From Manis javanica (Eukaryota; Chordata; Mammalia; Pholidota; Manidae): a DNA stretch of 64,000 nt. Shown here in pieces: positions 1 to 8,761 of the stretch. The stretch lies in NCBI RefSeq assembly GCF_040802235.1, contig NC_133168.1, forward strand, positions 32,879,759-32,943,758, given 5' to 3'. The notes below the pieces were generated by a model, which searched no databases, had not been told where the DNA came from, and saw only the letters and a program-made list of their open reading frames with translations. The translations under genes and the position numbers were made by a program. The stretch's first letter is position 1; each line of letters starts with the position of its first letter.

Positions 1-168
1 AGAGGCTGATAGGTTGCTTTCATCTAAAGTAGAGGTTAGCAATTCTGTAAAGAGCCAGACAGTAAAAGACATTACATTAGATAATGAGCATGGCTTTATT
101 CCAATAAAACTTTATTTACAACAGGCAGAGGGCTGCATTTGGCCCACAGACTATGGTTAGTTGCCTCC
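1..168. repeat. Ancient interspersed repeat fragment
   Basis: The stretch from 'tctgtaaagagccagac' through 'ccaataaaactttatttaca' to 'atttggcccacagac' matches from memory a very common ancient mammalian repeat that reads 'gtaaagggccagatagtaaa ... aataaaactttatttacaaa ... ggcccgcgggcc'. I do not assign its class with certainty. It is cut by the window start. Confidence 0.5.
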
Positions 169-171
169 TGA

Positions 172-608
172 TTGAAAGCACATATCAATATGTTGCCAAC
201 AACCAATGACACCCTTTGTGCTATTTCTCAACAACCTTTAATTTATTTATTTAGCCAAATTAAGTCCAATCTCCTTATTTACATCCAAAGCACAGAAGGA
301 TTTGGAGCCCTAACTTATATCTCCAACTCCATGTTTTCTTCCTTCACTCCTCAATCACACAACTTGAATTTAAACAATTTGGGGTCTTAGGCAAACATTT
401 CCCAATGTCCTGTTCCATTCTCCCACTGTTCCCATTGTATGAAATACTCCTATCAAGAAAACCATGTCTAAATTCTGCCCATCCTTCATTAATCAGCTCA
501 TATATGCCATTCCTCACTAACAAATCTTAAAATTATCTGAGCTAACTTTCTCCTCTCAATTTCCATAATGCTTATTCCTCTCATCTCTTCTTTAAAGCTA
601 TTTTGTTT
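172..608. other. No feature seen
   Basis: AT-rich sequence with only a short open frame (72 codons) that shows no domain or codon signature. I see no gene or clear repeat. Confidence 0.4.
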
Positions 609-611
609 CCC

Positions 612-1540
612 CCCAGTTTTATTGAGGTATAATTTACACATAATAAAATTCACCCATTTTAAGTATACAGTTGATGAAGTTTGACAGTTGTAACACAGTT
701 GTATAAGGACCACCACAATCAAGACAAAACATTTCTGTCATCCCAGAAAATTTCCTTGTGTGCCTTTGAAGTCAACCCCCTCATCCAAATCCTGGCCAAA
801 GCCAATCTCTGCTCTTGTTGTTACTGTAGCTTTTCCCTTTCTAGAATTTCACAGAAGTGGAATCAGAGTATGTAGTCATTTTATGTGATTTCTTTCAACT
901 ACGATAAAATTTCTGAGGTCCATCCATGTTGTTTGTGTTTATTAGCAGTTTATTCCTTTTCCTTAGATATATAACCAAATTTACTAGTAGACAGACATTT
1001 GAATTGCTTCCAGTTTTAATTCTTATGAATAGTACTGCTAGAAACATTTGCATACAAACTTTGTATAGGGATGGGTTTTCATTTTTCCTTGGCAAAGACC
1101 CAGGAGTGGATTTGTTGGGTCATATGAAAATGCTGAACTGTTTTCCACCAGCCACATGAAAGCTCCGGCTGCTCCACATCCTTGCTAACACTTGGCTGTC
1201 AAGTCTCTAATTTTAGCCACACTAGTGGGTGTAGTGGTATCTAGCAGCCTTAATTTGCATTTCCCTACTGATTAATTGCACTGAGCCACTTTTCGTGATG
1301 TTTATTAATCTCTGTATATCTTCTTTAGTGAAATGTCTAAGTGTTTTGCCCATTTTTTATTGGGTTGTTTGTCTTAGTGAGCTATAAAAGATCTTAATAA
1401 ATTCTGGATGGAAGTCCTTTGTCAGATATGTTTTGTAACAATTTTCCCCCACTGTGTGGCTTACCTTTTTGTTTTCCTGTTTATCTCTAAGAAAAAATAA
1501 GTTTAAATTTTGATGAAGTTCATCATCCTTGTTATTTGTC
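612..1540 (-). repeat. Old L1 (L1M-like) 3' part
   Basis: Read on the minus strand this is the 3' end of an old L1. The plus strand begins with the typical 'ttttattgaggtataatttacacataa' type end and continues through decayed ORF2 tail text (complements of 'ccatccatgttgttt', 'gaatagtactgctag', 'ttgatttgcatttcc'-like words). It has many indels and no usable reading frame. It is clearly older than the L1 copies at 21 kb, 33-46 kb and 55-61 kb. Confidence 0.7.
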
Positions 1541-1634
1541 AAACTTCCTAAGGGCAGAGATTGTGACTTACACTTCTTTAGTGTGTAGCACAGCTTTAGT
1601 GTGTGGCACCTGTGAATATTGAAGACTGGAGACT

Positions 1635-1858
1635 ATGTGGTGAGCACTATGATTCATACTTTATATGCTTCTTTGCATTAAATCCTCATGTACCTGTAAG
1701 TAGGAGTTCTTATTCTCATTTTGCTGCTAAGTAAGTGAAGGCACAGGGAGGTTAAGTAACTTCATCTGTTATATGACTAGTAAGTGATGGGGTCAGAATT
1801 CAACCTGGGTCTGTGTTCAATTTAGGTCTATGCTCTTTAGACACATTATGATGCCTCC
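1635..1858 (+). repeat. MIR SINE fragment
   Basis: The MIR core is recognisable: 'ttgcattaaatcctcatg', 'cattttgctgctaagtaagtg', 'gcacagggaggttaagtaac', and 'gtcagaattcaacctgggtc'. It ends in 'atgatgcctccc', the usual MIR 3' region. Provirus A has inserted directly at its end. Confidence 0.75.
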
Positions 1859-1860
1859 CT

Positions 1861-2249
1861 TGTGGGGGCCCGGCCTACGCCCGAGGCTGAGCCCCACTCT
1901 AGCTGGACAACGCCCTAAAGATGGCTCCTGCTTCCTAGACACCACCCTTCCTGGCCCTACAGCTCAGCGCATAAGGAAGTCTCCATGATTGGCTTGTCCC
2001 CATTTCCGTGCTCATGCTCATAGCATGCTTTTCACATGCTTCCAATAAGACTGAACCTGGTGCGTGATCAGTCAGCTGATTGGTTGGGATATGCTATATA
2101 AGCTGCTGCCCTGGAGGAAGTGGTTGTTGTTGTTTTTTGCTTTTGCCTTTTGCTAGATGGATGCTCAGACGCCCATAATAAAGATTCCTAACGAACCAGA
2201 CCTTCAGTGATCGTTCTCCTGCCATCGCCCTAGGTGGCTGGACGCGATA
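1861..2249 (+). repeat. 5' LTR of provirus A
   Basis: 389 bp, starting TGTGGGGGCC and ending GCGATA two bases before the primer site. It aligns over its whole length with 8382-8756. U3 holds CCAAT-type boxes and a TATATAAG box (2095-2102). An AATAAA at 2177-2182 is the polyadenylation signal of the R region. The 5' copy carries 13 bp (within 'ggcctacgcccgaggct') that the 3' copy lacks. Confidence 0.93.
2095..2102 (+). promoter_or_regulatory. TATA box of provirus A 5' LTR
   Basis: TATATAAG stands after an inverted CCAAT (GATTGG) about 20 bp upstream. The same box is kept in the 3' LTR at 8603-8610. Transcription would begin roughly 25-30 bp downstream. Whether it is active in any tissue cannot be seen. 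Confidence 0.7.
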
Positions 2250-2251
2250 GC

Positions 2252-2269
2252 TGGTGCCGAAACCCAGGA
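2252..2269 (+). other. Primer-binding site, tRNA-Phe type (provirus A)
   Basis: TGGTGCCGAAACCCAGGA lies two bases after the 5' LTR. It matches the complement of the 3' end of mammalian tRNA-Phe at 17 of 18 positions (A where the tRNA predicts G near the end). tRNA-Phe is the known primer of intracisternal A-particle elements. Confidence 0.85.
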
Positions 2270-2373
2270 TGAAAACCTGGCGTCCAAGGACAGAGTGGAA
2301 CTTCTCACCCTTCGGTGATCCGAGTGGACACCCTTTGGAAGAGTTACACGAGTGACTGACATTTTGGAGAGTG

Positions 2374-2379
2374 GTGAGT
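2374..2379 (+). promoter_or_regulatory. Candidate leader splice donor (provirus A)
   Basis: GTGAGT after a G in the untranslated leader, about 105 bp after the primer site and 310 bp before the gag start. A donor at this place would serve the spliced env mRNA in retroviruses. It is supported only by the donor consensus and the position. Confidence 0.5.
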
Positions 2380-2682
2380 ATGGTCAGGGACAAAGTGAAA
2401 GCAACATCAGGTCATGCGAATGCAAGCAATTGTGGTGTGTGTGTTTAGCCTTTGTGTTCCTTGTCTTGTTCTGTCTCTGTATATGTTTCTGCGTTTCCTC
2501 ATGAAAGAATAAGAGCGCTGTGGAAAGTTCACAGGTAAAGCGACGTAGACTAAAGTTCATGGGAAGCGACGAAAACCAGTTAGCGAGGACTCTCAGGCTG
2601 TAAGGAGACTCAATTCAGGGGTACAAGCGCAGGCGCACGTAACCTCAACTTAGAATAGAGTCAACCTCCTTTCCTCTGCACT

Positions 2683-4253
2683 ATGGGTTCAGAGGTGTCT
2701 AGGATGCGGGCGGAGGAAGCACTCCGGGCACTCCTAAGGGCTAATGGAGAGGGGGAAGAAGTCCTAGAAGATGTCCGGGAGGAAAGATCCTCCTCTAGGA
2801 CCTCAGAGAGGGGGTCCAAGCGAGGAGGATCTACAGATGAGGAAGGGGAGCTATCGGGGGGAGAATTAGAAAAGCATATAAGGAGACTTAGAATTGCCCA
2901 GAGGAAGGAACGCCCTATCCCCACAGTTATCCCTCCCTAACGCAGCTAAGGCAACAGAAAGAGGAAGAGGAGTCGGAGGACACCCCCCTCTCAACAACCC
3001 TGAAACCGTCCTTGAAAATGGTGCCATCAGCTCCCCCTCTTCCTCCGGCTTCATTTGCAGAACCGCCCCTGTATCACGTACAGCCCTGTCGTCGTACGTG
3101 TGATTGCAATCAAGGACTAGAAAGAGGGGGGTGGAGGGAGTGGCTGAGAGAACAAGGAAGTGCCGCTTTCCCTGTATTTGAAGACCCTAATGCACAACAG
3201 AGGTATCATCAAGCCCTAGATTTCAAGGTCATTAAAAGTCTGAAGGAAGCATCCACAACATATGGCCCCCAGGCAGCTTTCACTGTTTCTTTAGTGGAGT
3301 CAGTAGCTTCTCTTAATCTGATGCCAGATGATTGGGCCAATGTAGCAAGAGCAGCCCTCTCTGGAGGTCAGTACCTGACATTTAAGACAGCCTGGCAAGA
3401 ATTTTCACAGGACACGGCTCGGCGTAATGCCACAGCAGGTAATCATTAATGGAACTTAGACATGTTGATGGGCACGGGTCCATATTTGGGTCAACAGAAT
3501 CAAGTAGGATTCCCCCCAGAGGTATATATGCAAATAGCCGCGGCAGCAGTGAGGGCCTGGAAGACGCTGCAAGGCACAGGTGACCTACAGGGTAAGCTGT
3601 CAAAGGTGTTGCAAGGATCTAATGAGCCATATGCAGACTTTCTAGCCAGACTAATGCAAACAGCCGGTCGCATATTTGTTGATGTTGATACTGCTATGCC
3701 CCTTGTGAAGCAGCTGGCCTATGAGCAGGCCAACAAGTGTAGGGAGGCCATAAGACCCTGGAAGAACAAAGATCTGAGTACTTATATTAAGGTTTGTAGG
3801 GACATTAATGACAGCGTGGTGCAAGGACAGGTTATGGCCGCAGCCATAACTCAGGGATTGAGAGATGCTCGTGGCAGGTCAACCCCTCCTGGGGCCTGTT
3901 TCTACTGCAAACAAATGGGTCATTTGAAAAGAGATTGTCCCAAATTGAAGGAAGCCAACGAACCTGCTAGCAGGCCCAAACCAAGATTATGCCCGAGATG
4001 TAGAAAAGGAAATCACTGGGCCAGTGAGTGTAGGTCAGTGGTGGATGTGGAAGGCAGACCGCTGCCCCCTCAAGAGCCAAAAAATGGGAGGAGGGGCCCT
4101 CCACCTCAGGGCCCGCAAATGTATGGGGTGGTTCAACAGATACCCAGAACTCACCACCCTTTGACAGATCAGGGAGTTCACCCAGCACCGAGGGATCACG
4201 GAGAGCAACAGCAGGAAGCGCAGGAGTGGACATCTGTGCTGCCACCAGACTAG
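2683..4253 (+). pseudogene. gag: gag of provirus A (broken)
   Basis: Gag is the structural polyprotein that assembles the virus core. The start ATG (2683) is followed by Gly-Ser, a myristoylation-type N-terminus, then an acidic, Ser/Arg-rich stretch. Frame 1 ends at TAA 2938-2940 because of a frameshift there; the sequence goes on in frame 0 from about 2940. Next come a Pro-rich region with a PSAP motif (near 3024), a capsid N-terminal domain (about 3165-3440), an in-frame TAA at 3447-3449, the capsid C-terminal domain with a major homology region (about 3610-3672, starting QGSNEPYADFL), and two CCHC zinc knuckles (CFYCKQMGHLKRDC near 3897 and CPRCRKGNHWASEC near 3990). It ends at 4253, overlapping pro in the -1 frame. 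One frameshift and one stop make it non-functional. Confidence 0.92.
4079..4114 (+). promoter_or_regulatory. Gag-pro -1 ribosomal frameshift signal (provirus A)
   Basis: A slippery heptamer A AAA AAT (4079-4085) is in phase with the gag frame. After an 8-nt spacer comes an exact 7-bp inverted repeat, GGGCCCT (4094-4100) and AGGGCCC (4108-4114), with a 7-nt loop. Slippage by -1 here enters the pro frame, which is open from this point to 4975. Betaretroviruses use the same arrangement. That the structure stimulates slippage is inferred. Confidence 0.82.
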
Positions 4254-4975
4254 TATTGACCCCCAAGATGGGAGTTCAAGTTGTAGAGTCAGATTTTAAG
4301 GGACCTTCGGCAAAAGGAGTAGTGGGTCTCTTATTGGGCCAGAGCTCCACTACTAAAGCAGGGTTAATAGTACACCCAGGAGTTATAGATCCAGACTATG
4401 AAGGAATAGTTAAAATTATGGTCTCCTTCCCACGAGGAATCATGGCTATTAGCCCAGGAGATCACATTGCTCAAATTCTTATGCTTCCTAGCAAACATGA
4501 TTTGTATGCTCATAAAAATGCTGTTCGAGGACAGCAAGGGTTTGGGTCATCTGGGGCTCCACTGGCTTGTCTTACATTGGATTTGGGAACCAGGCCCATG
4601 CACACCTTAGAGATCAGAGGTAGGTATTTCTCAGGATTGCTGGACACAGGAGCAGACCGTAGTATCATGAAGGAAGATGAATGGCTGAAGGAATGGCCTT
4701 TAAATCGAGCTGCACAAACCTTAAGAGGACTCGGGATAGCCCAAGCGCCCCTATGTAGTGCTGCTTCACTGTCTTGGATGGACCAAGAAGGGCACAAGGG
4801 GATAATTCAACCCTTCGTGCTAAACATACCCGTGTCCCTCTGGGGAAGAGATGTACTAACCCAAATGAATCTCAAATTGACCACGGAAACTTTCTACAGC
4901 GAACAGTCTAACTGCATTCTGAAAAGACAGGGCTACCCCGGGACAGGTGGACTTGGGAAGAACTTGTCGGGTTGA
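4082..4975 (+). CDS. pro: pro of provirus A: dUTPase plus aspartic protease
   Basis: This frame has no own start codon and would be made as a Gag-Pro fusion. It stays open for almost 300 codons. Domains in order: a dUTPase (motif 1 SAGVDIC near 4216; the GVID-DY motif near 4387; RGQQGFGSSG near 4525), which hydrolyses dUTP; a retroviral aspartic protease with the active-site DTGA at 4643-4654, which cleaves the polyproteins; and a Gly-rich G-patch-like tail (GYPGTGGLGKN) typical of betaretroviral proteases. I see no internal stop, so it is the best preserved frame of the element, though upstream gag breaks prevent its normal expression. Confidence 0.88.
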   Translation, partial: KWEEGPSTSGPANVWGGSTDTQNSPPFDRSGSSPSTEGSRRATAGSAGVDICAATRLVLTPKMGVQVVESDFKGPSAKGVVGLLLGQSSTTKAGLIVHPGVIDPDYEGIVKIMVSFPRGIMAISPGDHIAQILMLPSKHDLYAHKNAVRGQQGFGSSGAPLACLTLDLGTRPMHTLEIRGRYFSGLLDTGADRSIMKEDEWLKEWPLNRAAQTLRGLGIAQAPLCSAASLSWMDQEGHKGIIQPFVLNIPVSLWGRDVLTQMNLKLTTETFYSEQSNCILKRQGYPGTGGLGKNLSG

Positions 4976-7536
4976 GAAAAGTCCATTCCTTTGTCTAACA
5001 TTACGCCCAGTCGATTTGGAGGGCCCGGGCTGGGTTTTTCCTCGGGGCCACTGAAGGAGAACAGCAAATAAAGATTCAGTGGCAATCTGAGAATCCTGTG
5101 TGGGTTCCTCAGTGGCCCCTTACTAAAGAGAAGAAGGAAGCAGCCCACACTTTAGTACAGGAGCAGCTTGCTGCCAAGCATATTCAGGCCTCTACCTCCC
5201 CCTGGATAAGAAAGAAAACAGGGAAGTGGAGGCTTTTACATGACCTTAGAGCTGTAAATAAGCAGATGGTGCTTATGGGCTCAATACAACTGGGTTTGCC
5301 ACTGCCCATGGCCCTGCCTAAGGATTGGGAAACGATAGTTGTGGATATCAAAGACTGTTTCTTTTCTATCCCCCTTCACCCTGAAGATTGTGCCAAATTT
5401 GCCTTTACCATACCTGCCATTAACCATGACCGCCCAGATGAGCACTATGAATGGAGAGTATTACCGCAGGGAATGGCCAATAGTCCCACTATGTGTCAAC
5501 TATATGTGAGTAAGGCTTTGTCAGTTGTCAGAGGAAAGTTTCCTAACATGATCATCTATCATTATATGGATGACATCCTTTTGTGTCATGAGAGCAGCAG
5601 GGAGCTAGAGCAAGGTCTCTGTTTCTTGCAGTCACACTTCCAAAAATGGGGCCTGGTTATAGCCCCAGAAAAAATCCAGAAGACTAGTGCCAAGAGTTAT
5701 TTAGGAATGAGATTAGAAAGCACCCTGGCCAGACCCTTGAAAATAGTTATAAGGACAGATCACCTAAAAAATCTTAATGATTTCCAGAAACTGCTTGGTG
5801 ATATAAATTGGGTGTGACCCTACCTAAAGCTTACTGATGAAGAGCTCCGACCTCTCTATGCTATACTGAGAGGTGACCCAGATCTAACATCACCCCGCTC
5901 ACTCACTGATCAAGCAAGAAGGGCATTGGAACTCGTCCAATCCCGTTTAGAACTTGCTCAAGTGGATAGAATAAATTATCAGAAGCCTCTTTCCTTTATT
6001 ACGCTTCCCAGCAATCATAGCCCCACTGGCGTGCTCTGGCAAGAGGGACCCCTTCTGTGGGTGTATTTAGCTCATTCACCAGGAAAAACGTTGATTTGGT
6101 ACCCACAGTCTATAGCGGACTTAATCTTCAAGGGAATCAAGGTGGCAGTCAAAACCTTTGGAATAGAGCCCTCTATTATCATAACTCCATACTCAGCGAC
6201 ACAGTTAGAGTGCCTTGCCTCTTGTTGTGACACATGGGCCATTGTACACACCGTCTCTCAAGCCTCCTTTGACAATCATTACCCAAAGCATCCGTGGCTA
6301 CAATTTTGCTTGTCTAACCCAGTTGTTTTCCTGAGAAACACCAGACATAAACCCATACCTAAAGTAAGAGTACTGTTCACTGATGGTTCTAAAACTGGCA
6401 TTGGGGCCATAGTCACTGATGATGGCTCGTGGACCTTCAAGTTCACGACTACCTTGGCCCAACAGACAGAACTATTGGCAGTGATGCGAGCATTTGAGCT
6501 CTTTCCAAAGGAACCCTTTAACCTTCTATCAGACAGCCAGTATGTAGTGAATGCCGTCTCTGCAATAGAGTGCGCAGGTCACATTAACCCCTCCTCATCT
6601 GTCTTAAATATTCTTAGATGCCTACAGCAGATAATTTGGGACCGTTCAGACCCCTTTTTCATTGGACATATAAGAGCTCATACCTCCCTTCCGGGGCCCC
6701 TCGCCGAGGGAAACCATCGTGCAGATTCCCTGACTAGGGAATCTACTATGTTTGTGGTAACAGACCCTGTGGAACAGGCCAATCTGTTTCACAAGAAATT
6801 TCATGCTAATGCCACCACCCTCCACCTGAAGTTCCAGATCACTAGAGAACAGGCGAGAGCCATAGTGGTCACCTGCAAGTGGTGTGTATCGCTTCTTCCC
6901 CCTACCCCCATAGGGGTTAACCCAAAAGGATTGCTTCCCAACCACATTTGGCAAATGGATGTCACTCACATCCCCGAATTTGGCAGGATGAAATATGTTC
7001 ATGTGTCTGTGGACACCTGCTCAGGTGTTATCTTTGCATCCTGCCACACGGGGGAGAAATCTCGGGATGTCATTTCCCATTGTTTGCAAGCATTTTTGGC
7101 CTGGGGAAAGCCCAAGCATCTGAAAATGGACAATGGGCCAGCGTATTCATCCAAACCATTCCTTACCTTTGTCAAAACTCTAGACATCAAACATACTACT
7201 GGCATTCCCTACAACCCTCAGGGTCAGGGTTTGGTGGAATGCACCCACCTCACCCTCAAGAATGCCTTATATAAACAAAAAGGGGGAATAGGAGAAGATT
7301 TTAGATCCCCCAGAGACAAATTAAACATCATATTATTCATTTTAAACTTTTTAACACTGGACAAAAATGGCCACAGTGCAGCAGAGTGGCACGGCCAACA
7401 ATCCAATCCAAAACACATGCCTAAAGTTTTGTGGAAGGATGTGTTGGAAGGAACATAGAAAGGCCCAGACCCAGTGATAATCTGGACCCGAGGCTCAGTT
7501 TGTGTTTTTCCACAGGACCAGCAGAACCCCTTTTGA
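4921..7536 (+). pseudogene. pol: pol of provirus A: reverse transcriptase, RNase H, integrase (broken)
   Basis: Pol lies in frame 1, a further -1 step from pro. In-frame stops stand at TAA 4996-4998, TGA 5815-5817, TAG 7456-7458 and TGA 7534-7536. The reverse transcriptase runs from about 5060 to 5815, with the YMDD catalytic motif at 5563-5574. A connection region leads to RNase H, which starts with FTDGSKTG near 6376 and keeps its acidic residues. Integrase follows from about 6770: an HHCC zinc-binding start (HKKFH...CKWC), a catalytic core with D in QMDVTHI, D in KMDNGPAY and E in GLVE, and a C-terminal domain cut by the two last stops. I see no convincing pro-pol slippery site. The stops are point changes consistent with neutral decay. 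Confidence 0.93.
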
Positions 7537-7588
7537 GTGCCTGAACATCTGATACGCAGAGTGGAAAACCCCGGAGCGGAGGTACAAG

Positions 7589-8171
7589 ATGATCTCACTG
7601 CTTCTGCTCCTGCCGTGGATCCTACAGCAGATGACAGCGGAGCCGAGCTGCAGCTGCAGCCACCACCGCGCTATCACCATTCCTACGGCAGAGACGCTGA
7701 ATGGTCTGTCCCAGGCCACTGCCTTGGCAATGACAACGCAGAACGTCATCAACGGCCATTTTAAGAATGGGATGGCCTTGGTCAACCAACGCATGAACCT
7801 TCTTCAAGAACAATTGGACCTCTTGGGGGAGGTTTTGTCTGTGGGCTGCGTCCATTCTTATACGGGGTTGTATTACTGGTATTCCTTTTCATAATTATTC
7901 TAAAGCTGCCAACTTGTCCAGACAGTTAGGCAAGATGTTAACCACAAATTGGTCCAGTGAGCTTGATGAGCTCACCACTCAGCTACTGTTAGAAATTTTG
8001 AATGTTAGCTCCAAGAAGGTAGAGATGCTCTCCGTAGCTCAAATAGCTGAAGCTGTGTTAAATGCCACCAAAGCCTGGTCAGGTGTAGGTGTCATAGGAA
8101 TATTGCTAATTGTGGGCCTCCTCCTGCTTGGGAGGAAAGTAAGGTCCTGTTGCAGGCCATGGCAGCGCTAG
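7589..8171 (+). pseudogene. env: env of provirus A, surface subunit deleted (broken)
   Basis: The frame opens at ATG 7589, overlapping the pol end, with a hydrophobic leader (MISLLLLLPWILQQM) that looks like a signal peptide. After about 40 codons it passes straight into a transmembrane-subunit ectodomain with a heptad-like region (near 7690-7840). Most or all of the surface subunit is therefore missing. The frame breaks near 7866 and the rest continues in frame 0 to 8171, with N-glycosylation sequons and a membrane anchor (GVGVIGILLIVGLLLLG). The cysteine pattern is like HERV-K/MMTV transmembrane proteins, without a CX6CC motif. Full betaretroviral env genes are about 1.9-2.1 kb. Confidence 0.8.
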
Positions 8172-8207
8172 AGGAAGGCATCTCCCCTAGAGTATGGCTT
8201 AATATGC

Positions 8208-8345
8208 TGGATCAGTAATCAAGGACGGGTAAGATCGGGAGCTGCGCTTATCAACCTAAGACAGGGTGCAGACCTAAGCTGTCTGTTGCCTGAGGATGAG
8301 TAAGAATGCCACAGACTCTGGACGACCTAAGACAGGCATGATCCC
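8208..8345 (+). promoter_or_regulatory. CTE-like RNA export element (provirus A)
   Basis: Between env and the 3' LTR the four strand motifs of a betaretroviral constitutive transport element occur in the right order: GACGGGTAAGA (8224-8234), CCTAAGACAGG (8255-8265), a decayed GATGAGTAAGA (8295-8305), and CCTAAGACAGG (8326-8336). In Mason-Pfizer monkey virus these form two rotated internal loops in one long hairpin that bind the mRNA export factor NXF1. Supporting pairing: GGATCA (starting near 8208) with TGATCC at the outer end, and CAGAC with GTCTG (near 8269 and 8281) as the apical hairpin. The stem between the loops is degraded. Confidence 0.82.
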
Positions 8346-8370
8346 GACAGCCCTTTGTTTATAAAACAAT

Positions 8371-8381
8371 AAAGGGGGAGA
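8371..8381 (+). other. Polypurine tract of provirus A
   Basis: AAAGGGGGAGA directly before TGTGGGGG of the 3' LTR; this is the place where plus-strand DNA synthesis is primed in retroviruses. Confidence 0.88.
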
Positions 8382-8756
8382 TGTGGGGGCCCAGTCGAGC
8401 CCCACTCTAGCTGGACAATGCCCTAAAGATGGCTCCTGCTTCCTAGACACCACCCTTCCTGGCCCTACAGCTCAGCGCATAAGGAAGTCTCCATGATTGG
8501 CTTGTCCCCATTTCCGTGCTCGTGCTCATAGCATGCTTTTCACGTGCTTCCAATAAGACTGAACCTGGCACGTGATCAGTCAGCTGATTGGTTGGGATAT
8601 GCTATATAAGCTGCTGCCCTGGAGGAAGTGGTTGTTGTTGTTTTTGCTTTTGCCTTTCGCTAGATTGATGCTCGGACGCCCATAATAAAGATTCCTAACG
8701 AACCAGGCCTTCAGTGATCATTCTCCTGCCATCACCCTAGGTGGCGGGACGCAATA
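8382..8756 (+). repeat. 3' LTR of provirus A
   Basis: 375 bp, colinear with 1861-2249. TATATAAG is at 8603-8610 and AATAAA at 8684-8689. It ends GCAATA before the flanking TCCCT. Near its 5' end 'agtc' stands where the 5' LTR has a 17-bp string, which gives the 13-bp length difference. Confidence 0.93.
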
Positions 8757-8761
8757 TCCCT

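Larger units (their letters stand above)
1861..8756 (+). mobile_element. Endogenous retrovirus A (class II, betaretrovirus-like), two LTRs
   Basis: This is a 6.9-kb provirus with the order LTR, primer site, gag, pro with dUTPase, pol, env remnant, transport element, polypurine tract, LTR. It is flanked by TCCCT on both sides (1856-1860 and 8757-8761); class II elements usually make 6-bp duplications and the sixth base differs here (C versus A). By eye the two LTRs differ at about 13 of 375 aligned positions plus a 13-bp and a 1-bp indel, so the insertion is not recent but younger than provirus B. Every gene carries at least one stop or frameshift. A dUTPase in the pro frame, two zinc knuckles, a YMDD reverse transcriptase and the tRNA-Phe type primer site place it among class II / IAP-like elements. 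Confidence 0.95.

Noticed and set aside
2661-2924. Minus-strand Ser/Pro-rich 87-codon frame in provirus A
   Set aside because: Shadow of the gag start, which has a myristoylation-type N-terminus and the expected position after the leader.
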